A program made the translations under genes and the position numbers. Below, piece after piece: positions 1-9,966 of a stretch of DNA of 38,246 nt. The notes below the pieces were generated by a model that saw nothing but the letters and a program-made list of their open reading frames with translations, was not told where the DNA came from and did not search any database. How positions within the stretch are numbered: position 1 is the first letter of the stretch; every line of letters begins with the position of its first letter. Source of the stretch: an uncultured Ruminococcus sp. (GTDB lineage Bacteria; Bacillota; Clostridia; Oscillospirales; Acutalibacteraceae); contig CAJODM010000016.1 of NCBI GenBank assembly GCA_905233755.1, positions 1 to 38,246 of the forward strand, given 5' to 3'.

Positions 1-115
1 CTTGTGTGATACTATCCGCAGTATCTCTGCACACACCATTACGAGCATTACTGCCAGAGATTGGATTATTAAAGCGTTTAATTGAATATTAGTATAAGAA
101 TCCATAGGAGAGCGA
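1..115. other. Left-edge intergenic sequence
   Basis: This AT-rich stretch lies downstream of the lepA stop codon. I see no gene in it. An imperfect hairpin (GATACT 8-13 with AGTATC 20-25, flanked by GTGTG 4-8 and CACAC 32-36) might belong to a lepA transcript terminator, but the sequence that would follow it on the minus strand is off the window. Confidence 0.4.
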
Positions 116-1927
<1,812 letters not shown>

Positions 1928-1959
1928 CTGATCACCTGTTGTGCTGTATTTTCTCCCCT

Positions 1960-1988
1960 ATTCTACCACACCCGCCGCCGGATAGCAA
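1960..1988 (-). promoter_or_regulatory. Sigma-A-type promoter of lepA
   Basis: On the minus strand TTGCTA (1988-1983) is separated by 17 nt from TAGAAT (1965-1960). It lies between the nifJ terminator and the lepA start, about 35 nt upstream of the ATG. Confidence 0.6.
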
Positions 1989-2003
1989 TACCCGCCTTCG
2001 CAC

Positions 2004-2037
2004 AAAAATCCGCCCCCGAACATCACGCTCGGGGGCG
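2004..2037 (-). terminator. Rho-independent terminator of nifJ
   Basis: A perfect 9-bp GC stem (CGCCCCCGA 2011-2019 with TCGGGGGCG 2029-2037, 9-nt loop) is followed on the minus strand by GATTTTTG. It lies 24 nt after the nifJ stop codon. Confidence 0.85.
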
Positions 2038-2060
2038 AAAGTGCGCATACGATATGCTGT

Positions 2061-5000
2061 TTACTTTGCTCTTTCGGTGAGGGTCTCGTAGCGGGCTGCC
2101 GCGGTATCCTCCGCCTTCTGGAAGAGCGCTTCGGCTCTCTCGGGGAAGGAGCGGGTCAGCGCCGAGTAGCGCGCCTCGTTCATGATGAAGTCCCTGTAGC
2201 TCTCGGACGGGGCCTTGGAGTCGAGGATGAACGGGTTCTTGCCCTCTGCCTTCAGGCGCGGGTCATAGCGGAAGTTGTTCCAGTAGCCGCACGCGACCGC
2301 TCTCTGCATCTCCTTCTGGCAGTTCTGCATGCCGCCCTTGATAGAGTGCATCTCACACGGTGCATAGCCGATGATGAGCGACGGGCCCGGATATGCCTCG
2401 GCCTCGCGAATCGCCTTGAGGGTCTGGTTCATGTCGGCGCCCATCGCGATCTGGGCAACATAGATGTAGCCGTAGGAGATCGCGATATCCGCCAGCGACT
2501 TCTTCTGGATCGCCTTGCCGGAGGCGGCGAACTGTGCCACCTGACCGATGTTGGACGCCTTGGACGCCTGGCCGCCGGTGTTGGAGTAGACCTCGGTATC
2601 GAAGACCATGATGTTCACATCTTCGCCGGTGGCAAGAACGTGATCTACGCCGCCGAAGCCGATATCATACGCCCAGCCGTCGCCGCCGAAGATCCATACG
2701 CTCTTCTTGGAGAGGTATTCCTTGTTGTCGATGATGTCCTTGGCGTTCGGGCACTTGTCGGCGATCTTCTCGATCTCGGGGATGAGCGCCTCGGTCGCCT
2801 GACCGTTCTTGTCGCCGTCGTCGAGGGTCGAGAGGTACATTTCGGCAGCCGCTTTGAGCTCGGCGGACGCCCGCTCATCGGCGGCGATCTCCTTGACCTT
2901 GGCTACCAGACGGTCGCGCACCGCGCGCTGACCGAGCATGAGCCCGAGGCCATGCTCGGCGTTATCCTCGAACAGCGAGTTCGCCCACGCCGGGCCGTGG
3001 CCCTTCTTGTTGACGGTATAGGGAGAGGTAGCGGCGGGACCGCCCCAGATCGAGGAGCAGCCGGTCGCGTTGCTGATGTACATCCTGTCGCCGAACAGCT
3101 GGGTCACCAGACGCGCATACGAGGTCTCGGCACAACCGGCACACGATCCCGAGAATTCGAGCAGCGGCTGCTTGTACTGGGACGAGATGACGGTAAGGTT
3201 CGCGGTGGTCTCCGGCTTCTCGGTGACGTTCTCGACACAGTAGTCGAATACCGCCTGCTGGGCATCCTGGCTCTCGCGCGGAACCATGGTCAGGGAGTTG
3301 GTCGGGCAGACGCCGACGCACACGCCGCAGCCCATGCAGTCGAACGGCGATACCGCCAGAGTATACTGATAGTCGGTCTTGACGATCGGCTTGGGAGCGA
3401 TCTTGGTCTGCTCGGGAGCAGCGGCGGCCTCCTCCTGTGACAGCGCATAGGGACGGATGGTCGCGTGCGGACAGACGAACGCGCAGCGGTTACACTTAGC
3501 ACAGGTTGCCTCGTTCCACTCGGGCACCATCACGGCAACGCCGCGCTTCTCATATGCGGACGCGCCCTGCTCAAACGTACCGTCGGCATGATCGACAAAC
3601 GCAGAGACCGGTAAGCTGTCGCCGTCCATCTTGCCCACGGGGAACATGATGGAGTCGACCTGCTTGACGAGCTTCTCTCTGCCCTCGCTCGGGGCTGCGG
3701 CTGCCTCGTCAGCGGCGTCGGCCCAGTCGGCGGGAACGTCGATCTTCGTGTAGGCGGTGACGCCGGCGTCGATCGCCTTGTGGTTCATATCAACGATATC
3801 CTGGCCCTTCTTCAGGTAGGACTTGGTCGCGGCATCCTTCATATGCTGGACGGCCTCGTCGATAGGCATGACCTTTGCCAGCGCGAAGAACGCTGCCTGC
3901 AGGATGGTGTTGGTGCGCTTGCCCATGCCGATCTCGACCGCCAGGTCGATCGCGTTGACGGTGTAGAGCTGGATATCGTTCTTGGCGATATAGCGCTTGG
4001 TCTCGGCGTTGAGGTGGGTGTTCAGCTCGTCGGCGTTCCACTGGCAGTTGATGAGGAACACGCCGCCGGGCTTGACGTCCTGAACCATCTTATATCCCTT
4101 GAGGATATAAGAGGGGTTATGACAGGCGACAAAGTCCGCCTTGTTGACATAGTAGGGGGACTTGATGGGCTTATCACCGAAGCGCAGATGGCTGATGGTG
4201 ATACCGCCGGTCTTCTTACTGTCATACTGGAAGTATGCCTGCACGTACTTGTCGGTATAGTCGCCGATGATCTTGATCGAGTTCTTGTTCGCGCCGACGG
4301 TGCCGTCGCCGCCCAGACCCCAGAACTTGCACTCGATGGTGCCTTCTGCTGCGGTGTTGGGCGAGGGCTTCTCCTCGAGGGAGAGGTCGGTGACGTCGTC
4401 CACGATACCGATGGTGAAGTTGTGCTTCGGGTTCTCCTTGGAGAGCTCCTCATATACCGCGAACACGGACGAGGGCGGGGTGTCCTTGGACCCAAGCCCG
4501 TAGCGACCGCCGACGACCTTGGCGCTCTTGCCGGCAGCAGCGAGCGCTGCGACAACATCCAGATAGAGCGGCTCGCCCAGCGCGCCGGGCTCCTTGGTGC
4601 GGTCGAGCACCGCGATCTTCGTCGCGGTGGGGGGGATCGCCTCGACCAGCTTCTCGGCCGAGAACGGACGATACAGGCGAACTTTCACCAGCCCGACCTT
4701 CTCGCCGGCAGCGTTCATATAGTCGATGACCTCCTCCGCGACATCGCAGATAGAGCCCATCGCCACGATCACGCGCTCTGCGTCGGGCGCGCCGTAGTAG
4801 TTGAAGAGCTTGTAGTCAGTGCCGAGCTTCGCGTTGACCTTATCCATATACTCCTCGACGATAGCGGGCAGCGCGTTATAGTAGCTGTTGCACGCCTCAC
4901 GATGCTGGAAGAAGATGTCTCCGTTCTCGTGAGAGCCGCGCATCACGGGATGCTCGGGGTTCAGCGCGCGCTTGCGGAACGCGGCGACGGCATCCATGTC

Positions 5001-5585
5001 GGTCATTTCCTTGAGGTCGTCATAATCCCAGATCTCGATCTTCTGGATCTCGTGCGAGGTGCGGAACCCGTCGAAGAAGTTGATGAACGGGACCCGGCCC
5101 TTGATGGATGCAAGGTGCGCCACCGCGCCGAGGTCCATGACCTCCTGCGGGTTGGTCTCGGCGAGCATCGCAAATCCCGTCTGGCGGCAGGCATAGACGT
5201 CGCTGTGATCGCCGAAGATGTTCAGCGCATGGGACGCGACGCAGCGGGCGGATACGTGGAAGACGGACGGCAACAGCTCGCCCGCGATCTTGTACATGTT
5301 CGGAATCATGAGCAGCAGGCCCTGCGAGGCGGTGTAGGTCGTCGTCAGCGCGCCCGCGTTCAGCGAGCCGTGGACGGTACCGGCGGCGCCGGCCTCAGAC
5401 TGCATCTCTTCGACCTTGACGGTGGTTCCGAAGATGTTCTTGACGCCCTGTGCCGACCACTGATCCACATAGTCGGCCATGGGGCTGGACGGCGTGATGG
5501 GATAGATCCCCGCTACCTCGGTGAACGCATATGAGACGTACGCCGCGGCGTTGTTGCCGTCCATGGTTTTTCTTTTTCTGGCCAT
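2061..5585 (-). CDS. nifJ: Pyruvate:ferredoxin (flavodoxin) oxidoreductase
   Basis: This enzyme oxidatively decarboxylates pyruvate to acetyl-CoA and CO2 and passes electrons to ferredoxin, a central step of anaerobic fermentation. The 1174-residue single-chain form has the standard length and all domains. The N-terminal pyrimidine-binding domain carries YPITPSSPMADYVDQW. Two [4Fe-4S] motifs, CAKCNRCAFVCP (near residue 690) and CMGCGVCVGVCP (near 748), form the ferredoxin domain. The C-terminal TPP domain has GSCAGCAETSYARL (near 813), GDGWAYDIGFGG (near 960) and YSNTGGQ. The chosen ATG (MARKRKTMDGNN) sits 7 nt after AGGAGG. The longer frame adding MTTGGNI lacks such a site. It is monocistronic, with its own promoter and terminator. 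Confidence 0.97.
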   Translation of the reverse strand: MARKRKTMDGNNAAAYVSYAFTEVAGIYPITPSSPMADYVDQWSAQGVKNIFGTTVKVEEMQSEAGAAGTVHGSLNAGALTTTYTASQGLLLMIPNMYKIAGELLPSVFHVSARCVASHALNIFGDHSDVYACRQTGFAMLAETNPQEVMDLGAVAHLASIKGRVPFINFFDGFRTSHEIQKIEIWDYDDLKEMTDMDAVAAFRKRALNPEHPVMRGSHENGDIFFQHREACNSYYNALPAIVEEYMDKVNAKLGTDYKLFNYYGAPDAERVIVAMGSICDVAEEVIDYMNAAGEKVGLVKVRLYRPFSAEKLVEAIPPTATKIAVLDRTKEPGALGEPLYLDVVAALAAAGKSAKVVGGRYGLGSKDTPPSSVFAVYEELSKENPKHNFTIGIVDDVTDLSLEEKPSPNTAAEGTIECKFWGLGGDGTVGANKNSIKIIGDYTDKYVQAYFQYDSKKTGGITISHLRFGDKPIKSPYYVNKADFVACHNPSYILKGYKMVQDVKPGGVFLINCQWNADELNTHLNAETKRYIAKNDIQLYTVNAIDLAVEIGMGKRTNTILQAAFFALAKVMPIDEAVQHMKDAATKSYLKKGQDIVDMNHKAIDAGVTAYTKIDVPADWADAADEAAAAPSEGREKLVKQVDSIMFPVGKMDGDSLPVSAFVDHADGTFEQGASAYEKRGVAVMVPEWNEATCAKCNRCAFVCPHATIRPYALSQEEAAAAPEQTKIAPKPIVKTDYQYTLAVSPFDCMGCGVCVGVCPTNSLTMVPRESQDAQQAVFDYCVENVTEKPETTANLTVISSQYKQPLLEFSGSCAGCAETSYARLVTQLFGDRMYISNATGCSSIWGGPAATSPYTVNKKGHGPAWANSLFEDNAEHGLGLMLGQRAVRDRLVAKVKEIAADERASAELKAAAEMYLSTLDDGDKNGQATEALIPEIEKIADKCPNAKDIIDNKEYLSKKSVWIFGGDGWAYDIGFGGVDHVLATGEDVNIMVFDTEVYSNTGGQASKASNIGQVAQFAASGKAIQKKSLADIAISYGYIYVAQIAMGADMNQTLKAIREAEAYPGPSLIIGYAPCEMHSIKGGMQNCQKEMQRAVACGYWNNFRYDPRLKAEGKNPFILDSKAPSESYRDFIMNEARYSALTRSFPERAEALFQKAEDTAAARYETLTERAK

Positions 5586-5609
5586 GATATTTCCTCCTGT
5601 TGTCATCGC

Positions 5610-5669
5610 TGTGAAATGAGCTCGTTTTCACACCGATGCGTATTTGGCTCTCAGGCGTCGTCACGCCTG
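5610..5669 (-). promoter_or_regulatory. nifJ 5' leader with two hairpins
   Basis: The leader between the nifJ promoter and its ribosome binding site contains CAGGCGT/ACGCCTG (5652-5669, 4-nt loop) and TGTGAAA/TTTCACA (5610-5632, 9-nt loop). Neither is followed by a U-tract, so they are not terminators. They could stabilise the mRNA or bind a regulator. I do not recognise a known riboswitch. Confidence 0.45.
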
Positions 5670-5683
5670 TTATTCCACAGATT

Positions 5684-5712
5684 ATTTTATCACTTTTCGT
5701 CGATGATGTAAA
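5684..5712 (-). promoter_or_regulatory. Sigma-A-type promoter of nifJ
   Basis: On the minus strand TTTACA (5712-5707), a 17-nt spacer and TAAAAT (5689-5684) form a strong promoter. It implies a leader of about 90 nt. Confidence 0.75.
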
Positions 5713-5755
5713 GGGCTTTTTGGCGATAAATAATGGTGCGAATGGCTGATCCGCC

Positions 5756-6430
5756 CTATTCGATGACCACGTTCATCAGCACCCTTCCGCTACCCGCGCC
5801 GATATAGGCGGTGAATGCAGCGCAGAGGTGACCGTCCTCGCCCAAATACAGCTCAGCCCGCTGCAGGTTCTCATTCGAGAAAGTCTTGTCATACAGCTCT
5901 TCTTGGATGATCTCCTCGCTGAACCTCTTTTCATAGTCTTCCTTTGCCAGCCGCTCAAGCGACATCAGCACCACGTCATAGAGCCGACCGGTCTTCTCGC
6001 ACAGGCCTTCGTTATCGAGCCCCTCGAGGGTCTTGACGTCCAGGTTGCAGACATAGCTGTCCTGTCCGCCGCCCTCATAGGTCAGGGTGACCGCTACGCT
6101 GAGGATATCGTTGTTGAGAAACGCGAGATAGTCGATCCCGCTGCAAGAAGATACCTCGCCCTCGCCGATCTGTGTCCGACAAAGCTGCGCTATCTCGGCG
6201 TTCATCCGCTCAGCGTCGTCGCCAGATAGCAGGATCTCAGGGATACGGTAGCGGGCGTCATCCGCTGTGCTCTCGGTGATGGTGCGGATATCTGCAGTTC
6301 GTACATAGTCGCCGACCACGCGCGGCGCCTGTGTCGGTGCAGAGATGGACTGTCTTGCGCTGTCGGCGCATCCCGCAAGCATCGACAGTGCGATCAGCGC
6401 CGCTGTCAGCAGGGATAAGCATCGCTTCAT
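5756..6430 (-). CDS. Putative lipoprotein of unknown function
   Basis: This 224-residue protein begins with a lipoprotein signal peptide: MKR, a hydrophobic stretch, then the lipobox LAGC, with Cys at residue 21. It should be exported and anchored to the outer face of the membrane by lipidation. The mature part has an acidic, mixed alpha/beta character and resembles DUF3298-type extracytoplasmic domains (a run around YEGGGQDSYVCNLDVKTLEG), but that link is a weak impression. It contains three further cysteines (in LCRTQIG, SSCSG and VCNLD). The gene is divergent from the two-component system at 6628-9160 and shares its intergenic region. It could be a target or accessory of that system; this is inference. 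Its ATG is preceded by AAGGAG. Confidence 0.7.
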   Translation of the reverse strand: MKRCLSLLTAALIALSMLAGCADSARQSISAPTQAPRVVGDYVRTADIRTITESTADDARYRIPEILLSGDDAERMNAEIAQLCRTQIGEGEVSSCSGIDYLAFLNNDILSVAVTLTYEGGGQDSYVCNLDVKTLEGLDNEGLCEKTGRLYDVVLMSLERLAKEDYEKRFSEEIIQEELYDKTFSNENLQRAELYLGEDGHLCAAFTAYIGAGSGRVLMNVVIE

Positions 6431-6462
6431 TCGTCGTCACTCCTTATCTATGTGGTGCTTCT

Positions 6463-6491
6463 ATTATATATGAAAGGAGGGATGAATTCAA
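6463..6491 (-). promoter_or_regulatory. Sigma-A-type promoter of the lipoprotein gene
   Basis: On the minus strand TTGAAT (6491-6486), a 17-nt spacer and TATAAT (6468-6463) lie about 35 nt upstream of the lipoprotein start. Confidence 0.7.
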
Positions 6492-6524
6492 CCGGCTTTT
6501 CGCCCCCTTTAGGTCAAATACCGC

Positions 6525-6553
6525 TTTACATCCCGGTTTTTTTCTCGTATAAT
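6525..6553 (+). promoter_or_regulatory. Upstream sigma-A-type promoter of the two-component operon
   Basis: TTTACA (6525-6530), 17 nt, TATAAT (6548-6553). An 8-bp inverted repeat (TTTTTCTC / GAGAAAAA) flanks the -10 element and could be an operator or an incidental A/T-rich palindrome. Confidence 0.7.
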
Positions 6554-6569
6554 GAGAAAAACATCTGTC

Positions 6570-6612
6570 CTGTCAAAAAACTGTCACATTCGGGGGTTAT
6601 ACTATCCCCGAA
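6570..6612 (+). promoter_or_regulatory. PhoB-like direct repeat ahead of a second -10 element
   Basis: CTGTCA occurs at 6570-6575 and again at 6581-6586, an 11-bp period matching the tandem sites bound by OmpR/PhoB-family regulators and very like the E. coli Pho box. TATACT (6598-6603) lies 11 nt downstream of the second repeat with no -35 hexamer, the architecture of activator-dependent promoters. A 7-bp inverted repeat (TTCGGGG 6589-6595 / CCCCGAA 6606-6612) brackets this -10. The downstream gene encodes an OmpR-family regulator, so autoregulation is likely. Confidence 0.6.
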
Positions 6613-6627
6613 ACGGAGGAGAATACT

Positions 6628-7302
6628 ATGAGCAGATTACTGATCGTCGACGACGAGTTTCGCATCCGCGAGCTGATCAAAAAGTACGCAATGTATGAGG
6701 GTCACGAGGTGGACGAGGCAGAGAACGGCGCCGACGCCGTCAAGAAGTGCAAGTCCGGCTCCTATGACATCATCATCATGGATATCATGATGCCCGAGAT
6801 GGACGGGTTCGAGGCGGTCAAGGAGATCCGCCGGTTCTCCTCCACCCCCATCATCATGCTCTCTGCCCGCGGGGAGGAATATGATCGGCTCTCGGGGTTC
6901 GAGCTCGGGGTCGACGACTATGTCGTCAAGCCCTTCTCCCCCAAGGAGCTGATGATGCGCGTGAGCGCGGTGCTGCGCCGCTACGGCAGCGACAAGCCCG
7001 AGGACGACCGCAACCGGTTCGTCTACAAGGGGCTCGTCGTCGACTTCTCGGCGCGGACCGTCACCATCGACGGTGAGCGGGTCAACATGACCCCCCGCGA
7101 GTATGAGCTGCTGTTCTATCTGATCAACAACAAGGGGATCGCGTTGACGCGCGACCAGATCATCTCCAAGGTGTGGGGGTATGACTTCTTCGGCGATGAC
7201 CGCACCCTCGACACCCATATCAAGCTGCTGCGCCGCAGTCTCGGCGACTATGCGGGGCTGATCGTCACGCTCAGAGGGGTGGGATATCGGTTTGAAAGCT
7301 AA
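6628..7302 (+). CDS. OmpR/PhoB-family response regulator
   Basis: This 224-residue two-domain DNA-binding regulator has a receiver domain (1 to about 118). The acidic pocket is DDE at 8-10, the phosphoacceptor is Asp52 in IIIMDIMMPEMDG, the switch residue is Ser79 and the conserved Lys is Lys101 in VVKPFSP. The C-terminal OmpR-type winged helix (about 128-224) has the typical ending RTLDTHIKLLRRSL...TLRGVGYRF. The ATG is 6 nt after GGAGGAG. It overlaps the kinase gene by 11 nt, so the two are translationally coupled. The regulon is unknown. A PhoB-like repeat in its own promoter suggests self-activation. Confidence 0.95.
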   Translation: MSRLLIVDDEFRIRELIKKYAMYEGHEVDEAENGADAVKKCKSGSYDIIIMDIMMPEMDGFEAVKEIRRFSSTPIIMLSARGEEYDRLSGFELGVDDYVVKPFSPKELMMRVSAVLRRYGSDKPEDDRNRFVYKGLVVDFSARTVTIDGERVNMTPREYELLFYLINNKGIALTRDQIISKVWGYDFFGDDRTLDTHIKLLRRSLGDYAGLIVTLRGVGYRFES

Positions 7303-9160
7303 GCGAAAGCCGTCGCTGCGCCTTACGCTGTCGGTCTCGTTCATCATCTTCTCGGCGGTGCTGCTGGTCATCCTGTGGCTGTTGCAGACCGTGTTCCTCG
7401 ACAGCTTCTACCGGATGGTCAAGACCTCTCAGGTGCGCAGCTGCGCCGCCACGATCTGTGAGAATATCGAATCGGACGAGCTCCGCGATCTGCTCACCGA
7501 CCTCGAAAACCACAACTCCATGTACATCTCCGTATATGATACGACTGTCGATGTCATCACCGCTGTCTACCGCTCCGACGGCAGCACGGGGCTGCGCTCG
7601 AACATCGCGTCCGACGAGATCACCGACTACTACCGCCGCACCGTGAAGGCGGGCGGCGCCTACTCGCTGATCACCCAGAGCGGGCTTAGGCGTCGCTTCA
7701 CGGTACAGCCCGCGGTGCCCTCGACCGAGGAACAGAGCGAGACTGTCGCCGAGAATACCGAGGAAGAGGACTTCTCCGACCTTGACGAGGATGTGCTGCG
7801 CAAGGTCTATATCCCCGAAGAGAACGCGATGATGGAACCCGACTATCGCGATGATCGGATCGGGGGGGATGCGCCCGACGATAGGATCGCCGATGAGGAT
7901 GACCGTGACGAAGCAACGGATGCCGACAGCGATGCCGTCGATGAGGGTAACGCTCTCGGCGCACAGGACTACGGCGCACAGGGTATCGCGCTGCGCGACA
8001 GCATCACCCTGCCGGTGAGCGTCCTTCTGTCGGCAACAGTTCCTTCGACCGACGCCGAGACACCCCTCGATCCCAACGGCATGATGGGCGGGATGGAGCC
8101 GATCGATAACGCCGAGAACCCGCCGCTCGACCGCGAATCGGTGGAGAACCTCGCGTACCTCATGCTGGTACAGACCGACGACAGCGAGTACCTCGTCGTC
8201 GTCGAGAGCGAGATCACCCCCGTCACCAGCGTGGTCGCGACGCTGCGCATCCAGCTGCTGGCCGTGACGGCGATCATCATCCTTGTCAGCATCGTCATCG
8301 CGATCTTCACCGCACGGCGGATCGCCACCCCAATCTCCAAGACCACCGAGAAGGCCAAGCATCTCGCCGAGCAGGACTATACCGTCCGCTTCAGCGAGAA
8401 CCAGTACAGGGAGCTCGCCGAGCTGAACGCCACGCTCAACTATGCCGCGCAGGAGCTCGGGAACGTCGATGAGCTGCGGCGCGAGCTGATCGCCAACATC
8501 TCGCACGATCTGCGCACGCCGCTGACGATGATCACCGGCTACAGCGAGGTCATGCGCGACCTGCCCGGCGAGGTCACCCCCGAGAACATCCAGATCATCA
8601 TCGACGAGGCAAACCACCTCAGCGGCCTGGTGAGCGACCTGCTCGATATCTCGCGGCTCGAGTCCGGCACCGCCGAGATCACGATGGCGCCGTTCTCGCT
8701 GACGCGGTGCATCGAGAGCATCTTCGACAGATATACCAAGCTCATCGAGGTCGACGGCTATCGCATCGACTTCGAGCAGGACCGCGAGGTGTTCGTTGTC
8801 GGCGACGAGCTGCGCATCACCCAGGTGCTGTACAACCTCATCAACAACGCCGTCAACTATGTCGGCGACGACAAGACCGTCATCGTGCGCCAGACCGCCC
8901 ACAGCGGCAGGGTGCGCATCGATGTGATCGACCACGGCGCGGGCATCCCCGCCGACAAGCTTCCCTACATCTGGGATCGCTACTACCGCGTCGACAAGGA
9001 GCATAAGCAGGCGAAGATCGGCTCGGGCCTCGGGCTGTCTATCGTCAAGAATATCCTGAAGGCGCATAGCGCGTCCTACGGCGTCGAGAGCGAGCAGGGG
9101 AAAGGTTCGGACTTCTACTTTGAGATGGATATGATCGACACCGAACCATTCGAAGAGTAA
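7292..9160 (+). CDS. Sensor histidine kinase with a large acidic extracytoplasmic domain
   Basis: This is the partner kinase of the regulator just upstream. The 622 residues comprise TM1 (about 11-31), an extracytoplasmic region (about 32-320), TM2 (about 321-341), HAMP (ARRIATPIS onward), a HisKA domain with the phosphoacceptor His405 in ANISHDLRTPLT, and a HATPase domain with N-box LYNLINNAVNY (513-523), G1 DHGAGIP (547-553) and G2 GSGLGLSIV (577-585). The sensor region contains a strikingly Asp/Glu-rich stretch (about 144-220) with repeated DDRI units, likely flexible and a possible cation or cationic-peptide sensor. The start is TTG at 7292, overlapping the regulator gene. No other start keeps TM1. 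A strong hairpin follows the stop immediately. Confidence 0.93.
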   Translation: MKAKRKPSLRLTLSVSFIIFSAVLLVILWLLQTVFLDSFYRMVKTSQVRSCAATICENIESDELRDLLTDLENHNSMYISVYDTTVDVITAVYRSDGSTGLRSNIASDEITDYYRRTVKAGGAYSLITQSGLRRRFTVQPAVPSTEEQSETVAENTEEEDFSDLDEDVLRKVYIPEENAMMEPDYRDDRIGGDAPDDRIADEDDRDEATDADSDAVDEGNALGAQDYGAQGIALRDSITLPVSVLLSATVPSTDAETPLDPNGMMGGMEPIDNAENPPLDRESVENLAYLMLVQTDDSEYLVVVESEITPVTSVVATLRIQLLAVTAIIILVSIVIAIFTARRIATPISKTTEKAKHLAEQDYTVRFSENQYRELAELNATLNYAAQELGNVDELRRELIANISHDLRTPLTMITGYSEVMRDLPGEVTPENIQIIIDEANHLSGLVSDLLDISRLESGTAEITMAPFSLTRCIESIFDRYTKLIEVDGYRIDFEQDREVFVVGDELRITQVLYNLINNAVNYVGDDKTVIVRQTAHSGRVRIDVIDHGAGIPADKLPYIWDRYYRVDKEHKQAKIGSGLGLSIVKNILKAHSASYGVESEQGKGSDFYFEMDMIDTEPFEE

Positions 9161-9193
9161 GCAACCGGGCTGTCAGCACGACAGCCCGGTTGC
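9161..9193. terminator. 14-bp perfect hairpin between convergent genes
   Basis: GCAACCGGGCTGTC (9161-9174) pairs perfectly with GACAGCCCGGTTGC (9180-9193), with a 5-nt loop. It begins at the base after the kinase stop codon and faces mtnN from the other side. Neither strand has a U-tract, so it may act as an mRNA 3' stabiliser or a weak bidirectional terminator. Confidence 0.65.
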
Positions 9194-9194
9194 T

Positions 9195-9214
9195 AATAGT
9201 GAAGATTAAAGAGT
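9195..9214. repeat. AATAGTGAAGA-type short repeat, copy 1
   Basis: This 20-bp A/G-rich sequence matches 38109-38128 at 18 of 20 positions. It lies in the gap between the kinase hairpin and mtnN. Similar AGTGAAGAGTGAAGAG strings are, to my recollection, common in intergenic regions of clostridial genomes. Confidence 0.5.
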
Positions 9215-9231
9215 GAAGAGTTGCGGGCGGT

Positions 9232-9942
9232 TCACCCGTTTTCCTGCTCGATGAGCTGCAGGAACCGTCTGATGACGCAGATCGTCTTCTCGGCCGAGAG
9301 GGAGCGGAATTTCACAAAGTCGACGAGCTCGTTCTCGTTATAGTCATCCGAGATGCACCGCAGCACAGAAAACGGCACGCCGTTGCGGTAGCACACCTGG
9401 GCGACCGCGCCTCCCTCCATCTCGCACGCGAGCGCTGAGAACATCGACGCGATCCGCTCGCGGCGACTGCGTAAAGAGACAAAGGTGTCGCCGGTGGCGA
9501 TGCGCCCCACAAACACGCGGGTATCGCCGAGCCCCTCGCACGCCTGCTGCAGCAGCGCTGTGACCCGCTCGTCGGCAGGAATGTCGAGGCGCCGCCCGTC
9601 GTTATACCAGATCTCGCCGGGCGGGTCACCCATTTCGGTGCCGTCCATATCGTGCTGGACACAGTCCTTCGATATCACGATATCCCCGATAGCGATCTTT
9701 TGCGACAGCGAACCCGCAATGCCGCTGTTGATGATCCCGTCGGGCTGATAGCAGTCGATCATGATCTGGGTCGCGATGGCAGCGTTCACCTTTCCGACCC
9801 CGCACTCGCAGCATACGACGTCAACGCTGCCGATCCGCCCGCTGTAGTAGGTGATCCGCGCGATCGTCCTGTGCTGCGGGTCTGTCATCATCGCACGGAT
9901 GCCGTCGATCTCGACATCCAGCGCACAAATGAAACCGATCAT
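9232..9942 (-). CDS. mtnN: 5'-methylthioadenosine/S-adenosylhomocysteine nucleosidase
   Basis: The enzyme hydrolyses MTA and SAH to adenine plus the thioribose or ribosyl-homocysteine, clearing SAM by-products. The 236-residue product has the PNP/UDP phosphorylase fold: a start like MIGFICALDVEIDGIR (catalytic acid in the VEID segment), an IINSGIAGSL phosphate-site-like loop, CEMEGGAVAQVC (nucleoside-binding Glu) and CISDDYNEN, where the catalytic Asp lies. I chose the ATG at 9942, 8 nt after GGAG. An ATG at 9966 adds eight residues but abuts the rsmE stop without a ribosome binding site. The gene follows rsmE closely, a plausible pairing because both concern SAM-dependent methylation. Confidence 0.93.
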   Translation of the reverse strand: MIGFICALDVEIDGIRAMMTDPQHRTIARITYYSGRIGSVDVVCCECGVGKVNAAIATQIMIDCYQPDGIINSGIAGSLSQKIAIGDIVISKDCVQHDMDGTEMGDPPGEIWYNDGRRLDIPADERVTALLQQACEGLGDTRVFVGRIATGDTFVSLRSRRERIASMFSALACEMEGGAVAQVCYRNGVPFSVLRCISDDYNENELVDFVKFRSLSAEKTICVIRRFLQLIEQENG

Positions 9943-9966
9943 ACCTTTCTCTCCCTCATGTAGCAT

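Noticed and set aside
3780-5534. 584-codon plus-strand open frame opposite nifJ
   Set aside because: Same reasoning: it is antisense to nifJ, without a promoter or ribosome binding site.
7271-9067. 598-codon minus-strand open frame opposite the histidine kinase
   Set aside because: It mirrors the kinase reading frame; the kinase has conserved motifs throughout while this frame has none.
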